Origin: Sphingobium jiangsuense
GTDB lineage: Bacteria > Pseudomonadota > Alphaproteobacteria > Sphingomonadales > Sphingomonadaceae
Length of the DNA: 64,000 bases
NCBI RefSeq assembly: GCF_014196495.1
Contig: NZ_JACIDT010000006.1
Location: 124,001-188,000 of the forward strand
Direction: 5' to 3'
Shown one piece after another: positions 54,067-62,293 of the stretch (positions are counted from its first letter, which is position 1; the number at the start of each line of letters is the position of its first letter). The notes beneath the pieces are model-generated. The model was not told the DNA's origin, did no database searches, and saw only the letters and a list, made by a program, of their open reading frames with translations. Both the position numbers and the translations under genes were made by a program.

Positions 54067-54474
54067 ATGGGCGGCATGACATTGGAACAGTCCGGAGGCG
54101 CGGATGGCTTGGCGCGAAGTGCCCCCCGTCGCCGACGCTCGCACGCGGAGAAGCGGGCGCTGGTGGAGATGGCGATGCAGCCGGGCACGTCAGTTTCTGA
54201 AGTGGCCCAGTGCTTCGGGATCAAGTCCTCACAGATTTATGGTTGGCGCCGGCAGTTGTTGGCCGGCGAACTGAGCGAGACGGACGTGACGCCGGCGTTC
54301 GTCCGGGTCGAGGTGGCGGCGGATTCCCCGCCAGCGCCCCTACCGTCCGGTTTGGCCGATTACGCAGAGAACAGCGCCATCGTAATCGCCTTTCCGTCGG
54401 GCGTGGAGATGCGCGTCGATGGCGCCGCCGACCCGGGAACGCTGACGTTGATCCTGGAGGCGCTGAACCGATGA
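54067..54474 (+). CDS. tnpA: IS66 TnpA accessory protein
   Basis: 135 residues. HTH region RRSHAEKRALVEMAMQPG then VSEVAQCFGIKSSQIYGWRRQL, as in IS66 TnpA. Overlaps tnpB by ATGA. Confidence 0.9.
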   Translation: MGGMTLEQSGGADGLARSAPRRRRSHAEKRALVEMAMQPGTSVSEVAQCFGIKSSQIYGWRRQLLAGELSETDVTPAFVRVEVAADSPPAPLPSGLADYAENSAIVIAFPSGVEMRVDGAADPGTLTLILEALNR

Positions 54475-54821
54475 TTACGGTGGTGCCGACCAACCGGATC
54501 TATCTGTGCTGTGGCGTCACCGACATGCGGAACGGGATCCAGGGATTATCCCGCCTCGTGCAGCAGGCGCTCTCCATGGATCCCCACACCGGCGCCGTGT
54601 TTTGCTTCAGAGGACGTAAAGGGCATGTCGTGAAGATTTTGGCTCACGACGACCAGGGGTTCGCGCTGTTCACCAAGCGCCTGGACGCGGGCCATTTCGT
54701 GTGGCCGAGCGCCAAGGAACGGGTCGCGGTAGCGCTTTCGAAGGCTGACCTCGCGCTACTTCTCGACGGCGTGGACTGGCGCGCACCGTCGCGCACGCTC
54801 AGACCGCGATTGGCTGGGTAG
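54471..54821 (+). CDS. tnpB: IS66 TnpB accessory protein
   Basis: 116 residues matching IS66 TnpB (IS66 Orf2-like): IYLCCGVTDMRNGIQGLSRL, FCFRGRKGHVVKIL and HFVWPSAKE. Needed with TnpA for transposition in this family. Confidence 0.93.
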   Translation: MITVVPTNRIYLCCGVTDMRNGIQGLSRLVQQALSMDPHTGAVFCFRGRKGHVVKILAHDDQGFALFTKRLDAGHFVWPSAKERVAVALSKADLALLLDGVDWRAPSRTLRPRLAG

Positions 54822-54893
54822 TTTGTGCGTGTTTTCCGTAGTTTTCCGAGGTTTTTGCTTGGGCGGCACGGGGACCTCTGATATAGATTCGAG

Positions 54894-56510
54894 GTGGCGA
54901 ACAGGGCCCCTCTAAGCGCCGACCAAAGCGCTAAAATCGCTGCTCTCGAAGCGGCCCTGGCCCAGCGCGATGCCACCATTTTTCGCCAGGTTCAGATCAT
55001 CGCCGACGCCCAGGACAAACTGCGTCAGGCCGAGGCCGAGAAGAAGATCACAGCATTGTGCATCGAGAAGCTGGAGCTGCGCGTCCACAAGCTTCTACGC
55101 AAGCGGTTCGGCACCTCGTCGGAGAAGCTCGAACAGCTTCGGCTGGGCATTGAAGACCTCGAAGCCGACCAGTCGGAGAGCGCGAAGGGCGAGCCCAAAG
55201 AGGCACCTGCCGTCCAGGCTGCCAAGCCTGCAAAACCGCGCGATCGCAGGCTTTCCGACACACTCAAGCGGCGAACCGTCGTGCGCGAACCCAAGAGCGC
55301 AAGCTGCTGCCCCGATTGCGGCAGCGGCTTGCGCCTGGTCGGCGAGGACAACGACGAGATGCTCGACCTAGTGAGCCAGGTCTGGGAGGTGCTGCAGACT
55401 ATCCGGCCGAAGTACAGCTGCCGCACCTGCGACAAGATCATCCAGGCGGCCCCGCCGCCTAAGCCGATCGCCAAGGGCAAACTCACCTTCACCACGCTCG
55501 CGCACATCATCGTCGCCAAGTGGGGCTATCATCTGCCTTTCTACCGCCAGTCGGCGATGATGGCGGCCAAGGGCGTCGAGATGGACCGCTCGACCCTGGC
55601 ACGCAGCGCCGGATATGCTGCCCATCTCCTCGATCCGATCTACAACCGCCTGCGCGAACTTGGTCGCAAGCGGAACATTCTGCACACCGACGACACGCGC
55701 ATCCCGATGCTCGATCCCGGTACCGGCAAGACCCACAAGGCGTTTCTGTGGACCTATGTCGCCGACGATCGCAACTCCGGCTCGACCGAGCCGCCGATCG
55801 TCTGGTTCCGGTTCACGACCGGACGCGCCGGCGAGAATGTCGAACAGGAACTGGGGGATTTTCGAGGTTATCTGCAAGCAGACGGCTTTGCTGGGTACAA
55901 TCGGCTCTACGGCCGCGGGATTCATGAAGTGGGATGCTTCGCGCATTGGCGGCGCAAGCTCTTCGATCTGCACGAGGCCCAGCCGACCGACACCACCACC
56001 GGGTTCCTCGCGCGCGTCCAGCAAATCTACAAGATCGAGGAGGAGATACGCTGCATGCCTGCCGCTGAACGGCTTGCGGTCCGGCGAACGCGATCCCGAT
56101 CCTTGGTCAGAGGACTGGGCCGGTTCGCAAAGAAGCAACTCGCCCAGATGTCCGGGCGCAGCGACACAGCAACCGCGCTTAATTACGGTCTCAAGCGATG
56201 GCGCGCGTTCAACCGCTTCCTCTACAATGGCGAACTCGAGATCGATAACCTGATCGCTGAGCGTTCGATTCGTGGAATTACCATTGGAAGACGCAACTGG
56301 CTTTTTGCCGGTTCGGAAGAAGGCGGCAAGCGTGCTGCAAAAATACTGAGTATTATTGAGACATGCAAATCCTGTGGCGTTGAACCAGAAGCCTACATCG
56401 CCGACGTCATGGAAAAGATCGCGGATGACTGGCCAGCCTCGCGCTGGGACGAGCTGATGCCGTGGAATTGGGCGCCAAAATCTGATGACCAGGTCGCTCT
56501 CGCCGCCTGA
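54894..56510 (+). CDS. tnpC: IS66 transposase TnpC
   Basis: 538 residues from GTG. N-terminal leucine-zipper-like coiled coil, zinc-finger region (SCCPDCGSGLR ... YSCRTCDK), then the DDE domain with LHTDDTRIPML, LQADGFAGYN and IAERSIRGITIGRRNWLFAGS. Length is normal and no break is seen. Confidence 0.94.
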   Translation: MANRAPLSADQSAKIAALEAALAQRDATIFRQVQIIADAQDKLRQAEAEKKITALCIEKLELRVHKLLRKRFGTSSEKLEQLRLGIEDLEADQSESAKGEPKEAPAVQAAKPAKPRDRRLSDTLKRRTVVREPKSASCCPDCGSGLRLVGEDNDEMLDLVSQVWEVLQTIRPKYSCRTCDKIIQAAPPPKPIAKGKLTFTTLAHIIVAKWGYHLPFYRQSAMMAAKGVEMDRSTLARSAGYAAHLLDPIYNRLRELGRKRNILHTDDTRIPMLDPGTGKTHKAFLWTYVADDRNSGSTEPPIVWFRFTTGRAGENVEQELGDFRGYLQADGFAGYNRLYGRGIHEVGCFAHWRRKLFDLHEAQPTDTTTGFLARVQQIYKIEEEIRCMPAAERLAVRRTRSRSLVRGLGRFAKKQLAQMSGRSDTATALNYGLKRWRAFNRFLYNGELEIDNLIAERSIRGITIGRRNWLFAGSEEGGKRAAKILSIIETCKSCGVEPEAYIADVMEKIADDWPASRWDELMPWNWAPKSDDQVALAA

Positions 56511-56585
56511 ACTCCGACGTCCAAACCCCTCAATAAACGCTCAGGACGTTGAAATCCCCATGGCGTGACGGTGCAACGCTTACGT

Positions 56586-57479
56586 TTAATCCTGTTCTCG
56601 AAAAGCGAAGTGAGGTGGAGTCTTCGCCACAGCCTCCTTGCCAGTGGGTTGAAGGATGGGCCGGTCGATGGGTCGATAGGGCAGTGTCTCTGTTTGAAGT
56701 TGCCTATATCGCTCCACCGCGATCTCGCAAAATTCGGTGGAAGTGTCGGCGCCCAGGAACTGCCGACCTTCAAGGCATGCGGCGATGCCGCTTGTCCCGG
56801 AGCCGTTAAATGGGTCAAATACTAACCCGCCGATCGGAGAAAGAGCTCGAACTAGGCGCTGTGCCAAGGCGATCGGAAATTGGCAAGGGTGTGCCGTTTT
56901 TTCGACGTGCTTCGCCTTAACGTTCGGAATGTCCCATACATCAGACGGGTTTTTGCCATTGGGATTGCCACTGTACTCGCCTTTTCGTGGCCCCTTATAG
57001 TGCTTCTTGCCGGGATACTTTTGGGGCACGCGTACGGCGTCCAGATCGAAATAGCTGTCGCTACCCTTGCCATACCAGAGAATCATCTCGTGCCGGCCGC
57101 TGAAACGGCGCTTTGCGTGCGTCCCGTGACCGAACTGCCAGATTATGCGATTGCGCAGATTGATGCTCTCGTCCGCTCGAAACACGTCGTGGACCGCGAA
57201 ATCGAGAGGGAGAAGGTGGCTGTCGGTCACGTGGTAGCCGACCTGCCACGCCATGTTGCCGCCAGGCCGAACGATGCGAGAAGAATCGGGCGCGATCGAG
57301 CGAACGTCCTTGTAGAAGTCCTCCACGCGGTAAGACCGGTCATATGACTTCCCCATGAAATATGGGGGAGAAGTGATGAAGAGATCCACGCAGCCCGAGG
57401 CCATTTCGGCCAGCAGCGCGGCGCAGTCACCGTTAACAGGGCGCGGAAAAAGACCTCCGTCGGGCCGGTTTATCGACAC
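56586..57479 (-). CDS. Orphan DNA amino-methyltransferase (TSPPY type)
   Basis: 297 residues. Catalytic TSPPYFMGKSYD near residue 37 and SAM motif FDPFNGSGTSGIAA near residue 225, beta class; TSPPY suggests N4-cytosine or N6-adenine. The GTG start lies 7 bp from the next IS and the TAA stop 3 bp from the IS66 end, so the gene is trapped between two elements. The N-terminus may be slightly shortened. No restriction enzyme is nearby. Confidence 0.8.
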   Translation of the reverse strand: MSINRPDGGLFPRPVNGDCAALLAEMASGCVDLFITSPPYFMGKSYDRSYRVEDFYKDVRSIAPDSSRIVRPGGNMAWQVGYHVTDSHLLPLDFAVHDVFRADESINLRNRIIWQFGHGTHAKRRFSGRHEMILWYGKGSDSYFDLDAVRVPQKYPGKKHYKGPRKGEYSGNPNGKNPSDVWDIPNVKAKHVEKTAHPCQFPIALAQRLVRALSPIGGLVFDPFNGSGTSGIAACLEGRQFLGADTSTEFCEIAVERYRQLQTETLPYRPIDRPILQPTGKEAVAKTPPHFAFREQD

Positions 57480-57485
57480 GGTCGA

Positions 57486-58732
57486 GAGGTTCTAGCGGCA
57501 AGCACGCGGATGCATTGGCATTGGTGGCCGGTGCAGCCTGCCAAAAACCCAGCATTCGGCGGATTTCAGGCATAGCTACGCTGTCGCCAGCAACTTGGGT
57601 AACCTGACCAGATTGTAAGCCGCGGCGGTCAGCGTGAAGTTCCAGCCTACTCGGTCCTGCCCGCGATGCCGGGTCTTGCGCAGGTTTCCGCTTGTCTTGG
57701 CCCAGCCAAAGACCTCTTCGATCCTTTTCCTGATCCGCATCGAAACGGCGTAGCCGGGGTGCCGGGTGGTGCGCCCATCGATTGCGGATCGCCTGTTGGT
57801 ATTGTTCTGGGCTACGTGCGGCGTAACGCCAATGTCGCGTAAGGCGCCCACGAAGCCGGCCGTATCGTAGGCCTTGTCCGCCGCCAGCGTGATGCGATGT
57901 CGCCCTTTCATGCGAGAAAGCATGGTCAGCGCGGCCTCCCGTTCGGCCGTTCCCGTGGCATGAGTGAGCGTCGCGTCGACGACCAGCCCATGCCGGTTCT
58001 CCATTAGAACATGGCCCATGTGACACAGTCTTGCGGCTTGGCCGCGTGCCTTCTTGAATAAGCGGGCATCAGGATCGGTGGTGGAGGTGTGGGTGGCGTT
58101 GGTTCGCTTCTCACCATGAAAATCGCGCTCGGTATTGCGTCCATTGGTCTTAGCTTGCTCACTTCCCCCAGCACCCGAAGCGCCGCCGTCATCACCGTTC
58201 GAAGCCTTGCCGTCCTTGGGCTTGAAGCTCTTCATGCTGGCCCAGGCTTCGATCAGGGTGCCGTCGACTGAGAAGTGGTCGTCTGACAGAAGGGCCTGGA
58301 TCCGAGATTGCCCCAGGACGGCAGCTAAGAATCTGGCGGCAATATCACCGCCCAGCAGCCTCTCGCGGTTCTTGGTGAAGACCGTCACATCCCAGATCGG
58401 CGCGTCCATCGACAGACCGACGAACCAGCGGAAGAGCAGGTTATAATCCATCTGCTCCATCAGCTGGCGTTCTGAGCGGATCGTATAGAAGGCCTGCAGG
58501 AGCAGCGCACGCAGCAGCTTCTCGGGCGGGATCGACGGCCGGCCGATCCGAGAATACATCCCGTCGAAATCCGGCGACATTACCTCGAGAGCTTCGTCGA
58601 CAATCGCGCGGATTGCACGAAGTGGGTGGTCTGCGGGAACCCGAGCTTCACAGCTCACGTAAGAAAACAGACCCTCGCTCCGGTGATCTCCCCCGCGCAT
58701 CTAACATCCTTCCACCTGAGTAGAAGAACCTC
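57486..58732 (-). mobile_element. IS5-like (DUF772/DDE_Tnp_1) insertion sequence
   Basis: One complete transposase gene. Short inverted ends GAGGTTCT (57486 to 57493) and AGAACCTC (58725 to 58732) are the best boundary I can see; duplications are unclear. Edges are approximate. Confidence 0.65.
57576..58700 (-). CDS. Transposase, DUF772 plus DDE_Tnp_1 (IS5/IS1182-like)
   Basis: 374 residues. DUF772 region: RPSIPPEKLLRALLLQAFY then LMEQMDYNLLFRWFVGL. DDE residues: Asp in FSVDGTLIEAW, Asp in LAADKAYDTAGF and Glu in RIRKRIEEVFGW. Full length, apparently intact. Strong GGGGGAGATC RBS region upstream. Confidence 0.9.
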   Translation of the reverse strand: MRGGDHRSEGLFSYVSCEARVPADHPLRAIRAIVDEALEVMSPDFDGMYSRIGRPSIPPEKLLRALLLQAFYTIRSERQLMEQMDYNLLFRWFVGLSMDAPIWDVTVFTKNRERLLGGDIAARFLAAVLGQSRIQALLSDDHFSVDGTLIEAWASMKSFKPKDGKASNGDDGGASGAGGSEQAKTNGRNTERDFHGEKRTNATHTSTTDPDARLFKKARGQAARLCHMGHVLMENRHGLVVDATLTHATGTAEREAALTMLSRMKGRHRITLAADKAYDTAGFVGALRDIGVTPHVAQNNTNRRSAIDGRTTRHPGYAVSMRIRKRIEEVFGWAKTSGNLRKTRHRGQDRVGWNFTLTAAAYNLVRLPKLLATA

Positions 58733-59368
58733 GAATCACCTGGGCAGGCCCAAGGGAAGCTCCTTTTTCCGCAGCCTGTTAAAGACAACAAACGGCGATC
58801 CTGCGCGGACCGCATCGATCGCCGAGGCGGCCGAGTTCGTCAAGAACGGATCAGTTTTTACAGGCATCATGCTCCTTAGATCTACGAAATGGATCCGTTT
58901 TGCAAGCGCGATCATGCGCGCGGCGTCGCTGAGCGCTTTCGAATCAAGAAACGGACAGGGCCCCTGTGGCACCTGTAACGGAATGTTACTGGAGTAATGA
59001 AATGATCGCCACCGACATGACCTTAGATTGGAGGTTGGCGCGCGCCCCGCTGGATCGAACCTGCGGCCTTCGGGGAACGGTGCTCGCAGATGGCCGCGCG
59101 CAGCATTTGCAAGGTAACCACTCATCGCTGGATTTAGTAAGTTACAGGGAGACCCCTTGCGGGGTGGCGCTATGAAAGGCTGCTTTGTAAGCTAATGTTC
59201 CAAAAGCTACCCCCCGGCTATTGGCCCAAATCAAGCCAATCCGATTTCTCGATGTCGCGGTGAACGAACGACATCTGTGGACATCCGGTAATCGCGGCGC
59301 GCGATGAGTCGCTGGTAGTGTCGCGGTCCGGGCGAGCTCGCCCGGTGGTTTGACCATCGGAGGCTATC
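58733..59368. other. Remnant DNA between two IS elements, including the IS110 left end
   Basis: About 640 bases without a convincing gene; short frames on both strands have no family features. 59036 to 59100 resembles an eroded antisense tRNA 3' half (TCGAACCTGCGGCC ... GGTGCTC), see findings. From about 59130 the sequence (GACCCCTTGCGGGGTGGC hairpin onward) probably belongs to the IS110-family left end. Confidence 0.4.
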
Positions 59369-60400
59369 ATGATTCACTACGTTGGATTGGACGTGTCGCA
59401 GAAGATGACGGCGATCTGCGCCGTCGATGCGCAGGGGCAAAGGCTTTGGCGAGACCAATGCGGCTCGACGCCAGAGCAGATTGAGGTGGCGGTGCGCCGT
59501 CGGGCCGGCACTGAAGCGCGTCTCGGCATCGAGACAGGTCCGATGACGCCGTGGCTGGTTCATGAGCTGCGCGACCGAGGCTTCGATATTGTGTGCCTCG
59601 ATGCACGACATGCACGTGCTGCCCTCAAGATGCAGCTCAACAAAACGGACCAGAATGATGCCGAAGGACTGGCACAGATTATGCGCACAGGCTGGTATCG
59701 TTCGGTTCACGTGAAGTCGTTCGACACTCACCGCGCACGGGCTTTGCTCGGCGCCCGTGCCCAACTTGTCGGCATGACGACGCGGTTGTCGAACCACATT
59801 CGCGGAGTGCTGAAGACATTTGGTCTGCTGCCGGGCGCGATGCGCGGTCTGCCATTCGACCGGCGCGTTGAAGCCTTGCTTACTGATCGTTCGGATGTAG
59901 CGCCGGTCGTTCAACCCATGCTCGTCGCCTGGCGGCAGTTGCGGGAGCAGATCGCTGTCTTTGACAAAGCCGTGCGCGTATTGGTCAAGGCTAGTCCAGT
60001 CTGCAGGCTGCTGATGAGCGTGCCTGGCATCGGCGTATTGTCTGTGCTCGCCTACGTGAGCACCGTCGAGGATCCGGCCAGGTTCCGCCGATCTCGGTCT
60101 GTCGGCGCGCATTGCGGGCTTACGCCGCGGCAATATCAGTCGGGCGAGGTCGATCGCAGCGGAAGAATATCGAAGTGCGGCGACATTCTCACCCGAACGC
60201 TGCTGTATGAAGCCGCTGTCGTGATCCTGGCGCGGATCAAGCGCGCCTCCCCGCTCAAGGAGTGGGCAGAGGCGATCGCCAGACGGTCGGGCAATGGCAA
60301 GGCGCGGGTCGCTCTGGCGCGCAAGCTGTCGGTAATTCTCCACAGCATCTGGCGCTCGGGTGAAACGTTCCGCTGGCCAGAGGATCCCGCAACGGCCTGA
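59369..60400 (+). CDS. IS110-family DEDD recombinase/transposase
   Basis: 343 residues. RuvC-like domain: Asp in YVGLDVSQKM, Glu in GIETGPMTP and the Asp pair in NKTDQNDAEGLAQI. The C-terminal Tnp_20 domain has VPGIGVLSVLAYVS with the catalytic Ser and RSRSVGAHCGLTPRQYQSG. Recombination is directed by a bridge/seeker RNA encoded in an end of the element. Confidence 0.95.
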   Translation: MIHYVGLDVSQKMTAICAVDAQGQRLWRDQCGSTPEQIEVAVRRRAGTEARLGIETGPMTPWLVHELRDRGFDIVCLDARHARAALKMQLNKTDQNDAEGLAQIMRTGWYRSVHVKSFDTHRARALLGARAQLVGMTTRLSNHIRGVLKTFGLLPGAMRGLPFDRRVEALLTDRSDVAPVVQPMLVAWRQLREQIAVFDKAVRVLVKASPVCRLLMSVPGIGVLSVLAYVSTVEDPARFRRSRSVGAHCGLTPRQYQSGEVDRSGRISKCGDILTRTLLYEAAVVILARIKRASPLKEWAEAIARRSGNGKARVALARKLSVILHSIWRSGETFRWPEDPATA

Positions 60401-60672
60401 CGCAACCTGTCTCTGATTCCATCCGGGCATTTTGCCGGATGGGATGCTTGCCCAATGGGGCGAGGATGTAGGTGACTGCGCAAGAGGGCCTTGGGCCTCT
60501 TGATCCTCAAGAGAGCCCGTTGCGGACCTTGCAGCACCTCGGCTTCGTACCAGATGTTGCGGCGGCATTGCCGACCGCGGAGAGAACCGTGACCCCGGGG
60601 CGGGCAGCAATCAAGATACAGATTGACGGCGGAGGCGCGATTAGAGAACGCCCCTTTGGATGCAAGCGGTAA
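60401..60672 (+). other. Non-coding end of the IS110/IS1111 element, candidate bridge RNA region
   Basis: About 270 bases after the transposase contain stems such as ATCCGG-8 bp-CCGGAT (near 60420 to 60440) and AAGAGGGCC / GGGCCTCTT (60482 to 60501). IS1111-type elements encode their RNA downstream of the transposase, so this is the expected place; the upstream end is the alternative. Confidence 0.45.
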
Positions 60673-60796
60673 ATCGGGGCATGGCGGCGGGGAATGGCAG
60701 GGCAATGCGGGGAAGTGCGGCCCTAGCGTAGTAGGAACGGCGACTCATATTCGTCGGTTTTATCCAGCTTGGCGCACCATAACCCAAACACCGCAC

Positions 60797-62143
60797 CTAA
60801 AGCCTGTCGAAAACAGACCCTATCCTCGGTGCGAACAGGCGTTCGTAGGTTTTCAGCAGATAGGCGTCGGTCATGCCGGCGACATAGTCGCAGATGTCGC
60901 GCAGCGGGTTGGGGCTGCGTTCGTATCGGGCGAAAATGTCGGGCGGCAGGAAGCTCTTCGGGTCCGATTTCAGTACCTCGAACACCGAAATCACCATCAT
61001 CTGCCCCTTGAATTCGAGGTGTTGGACGCTGGGGCTGAGGATGACTTCCTCGCGGATGAAGTCCTTCACCGCCTCGACGAAGCGCATCACCGGCTCCGGC
61101 AGGCGGGCGCGATAGCGCAGGCGGGGTTCCTCGAATTCCGGCGCTTCCGCGATTTCCACGCTGGGAATGATGAAATTCAGGATGCGGTTGATCTGGTGCT
61201 TGCGCTTCGAACCGTCGGCGAAAATCCGCTCTATCAGGCCCTCATAGACGTCGTTGCCATATTGGCCCGCATAGTTCGAGTTGAGATAGTCGAGCAGGCC
61301 CTCGCAGCTTTCGGGCGTCACATGCTTGCGGAAGCCCGCCTGATCCACCAGCCGCAGGGCCAGCGCGTCCTCCATGTCGTGAATGCCGAAGCTGATGTCG
61401 TCGGCAAGGTCCATGATGCTGCACGCGAAGGATTTGTGCCGCGCCCTGGCGTGCTTGCCCGGCTTGAAGTCGCACGCCTGGAAAAGCGCCCGGTCGCCAT
61501 CGGAGAGCGGCTGGAGCAGCCAGGCGACGATATCCGCCTCGCTGTCCATATAGCATTTCGGCGGCTTGGACGCGTCGCGGTCGAGCAACGCGACGCCGCT
61601 TGTTCCGGTGAGCATCGCCGGGACGATTTCGGGATTTGCGGCGACGCCATAGGCTATAGGATATTTCAGCACGCCGAGCAGCGCCTCGCGGGAGAGGTCC
61701 GCGCCATGGGCATCCGAGAATTTCTCCAGCCTTGAAAGAATGCGGAGGGTCTGCCCGTTCCCTTCGAACCCGCCATGGTCGCGCATGCAATAGTTGAGCG
61801 CGACCTCGCCGCCATGGCCGAAGGGCGGATGGCCGAGGTCGTGGGTGCAGGCGATGGCCTGCATCATGCTGCGGTCGGGCACATAGCCGATCGCGTCGTG
61901 ACCGGGGAAATTGTGGCGCAGCTGCGCACCGATCCCCGCCGCGATCTGGGCGACCTCCAGCGAATGGGTCAGCCTTGTGCGATAAAAGTCGCTGTCGCCC
62001 AGGTTGAGGATCTGCGTCTTGCCCTGCAACCGCCTGAACGAGGCGGAATGGATCACCCGCCCATAATCGATATCGCCGGGCGTCCGCGCGTCCTGGGATT
62101 TCTTCGTCCAGCCGGACCGCCGCTCTAGCCAGATCACCATCAT
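60797..62143 (-). CDS. dgt: Deoxyguanosine triphosphate triphosphohydrolase-like HD enzyme
   Basis: 448 residues. HD metal motif: RTRLTHSLEVAQIAAG, then ACTHDLGHPPFGHGGE; DLADDISFGIHDMEDAL carries the later Asp. The starting MVIWLERRSGWTKKSQDARTP and length match the class of about 440 residues, part of which protects against phage by depleting dNTPs. It is the first backbone gene right of the element. ATG 62140 is an equal start. Confidence 0.9.
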   Translation of the reverse strand: MMVIWLERRSGWTKKSQDARTPGDIDYGRVIHSASFRRLQGKTQILNLGDSDFYRTRLTHSLEVAQIAAGIGAQLRHNFPGHDAIGYVPDRSMMQAIACTHDLGHPPFGHGGEVALNYCMRDHGGFEGNGQTLRILSRLEKFSDAHGADLSREALLGVLKYPIAYGVAANPEIVPAMLTGTSGVALLDRDASKPPKCYMDSEADIVAWLLQPLSDGDRALFQACDFKPGKHARARHKSFACSIMDLADDISFGIHDMEDALALRLVDQAGFRKHVTPESCEGLLDYLNSNYAGQYGNDVYEGLIERIFADGSKRKHQINRILNFIIPSVEIAEAPEFEEPRLRYRARLPEPVMRFVEAVKDFIREEVILSPSVQHLEFKGQMMVISVFEVLKSDPKSFLPPDIFARYERSPNPLRDICDYVAGMTDAYLLKTYERLFAPRIGSVFDRL

Positions 62144-62293
62144 GCCCCCTTATGCCGTCGCGGCCCATCATAGAGCGCCGCCCGCATATGAGAAGCGCGG
62201 GTTTGGCCCGACCGGCGGGGCGTCCGGGCGGGCCTGCCGCCAAATTACCGGAGTTTTAACCGGTTGGGGGCTAGGTGGCCGCAAAATATAACC

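Larger units (their letters stand above)
54018..56583 (+). mobile_element. IS66-family insertion sequence, about 2.57 kb
   Basis: The ends read GTAAGCGCTGCAC (left) and GTAAGCGTTGCAC (right, reverse strand), with tnpA, tnpB and tnpC between. IS66 makes 8 bp duplications, but the flanks (AATAGGTC and GTTTAATC) do not match, so one side has been rearranged or deleted since insertion. Confidence 0.88.
59130..60672 (+). mobile_element. IS110/IS1111-family insertion sequence, edges approximate
   Basis: A full-length DEDD transposase gene with long flanking non-coding ends (about 230 bp upstream and 270 bp downstream). This family lacks classical terminal repeats, so the limits cannot be read exactly. 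Confidence 0.7.
15199..60796. mobile_element. Tra/Trb-type integrative and conjugative element with catabolic cargo; right end unresolved
   Basis: The left boundary is the 3' half of tRNA-Arg(CCU), where the serine recombinase gene ends. The content supports an ICE: recombinase, toxin-antitoxin modules, RepA with iterons, relaxase, TraG coupling protein, TraF and a complete Trb mating-pair apparatus. 42.6 to 53.6 kb is catabolic cargo and 54.0 to 60.7 kb is IS-rich. The backbone clearly resumes at dgt (60797). No exact repeat of the tRNA 3' end was found on the right, so the true end may have been lost to IS activity. Confidence 0.65.

Noticed and set aside
57433..58026. 197-residue minus-strand frame at the end of the IS5-like element
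   Set aside because: Overlaps the transposase in another frame and has no independent support.
58626..59175. Short frames on both strands between the IS elements (123, 129 and 69 codons)
   Set aside because: They overlap each other and the IS5-like end, and none shows a recognisable domain; probably remnants.
60472..60672. 66-codon frame after the IS110 transposase
   Set aside because: Lies in the non-coding end expected to encode the element's RNA; no protein family features.
60762..60780. ATCCAGCTTGGCGCACCAT as attR, resembling the tRNA-Arg 3' end ATCCTGTCGGGCGCGCCAT
   Set aside because: It sits exactly where attR would be expected before dgt, but only about 14 of 19 positions match. A true att copy should match nearly perfectly, so I treat it as chance.
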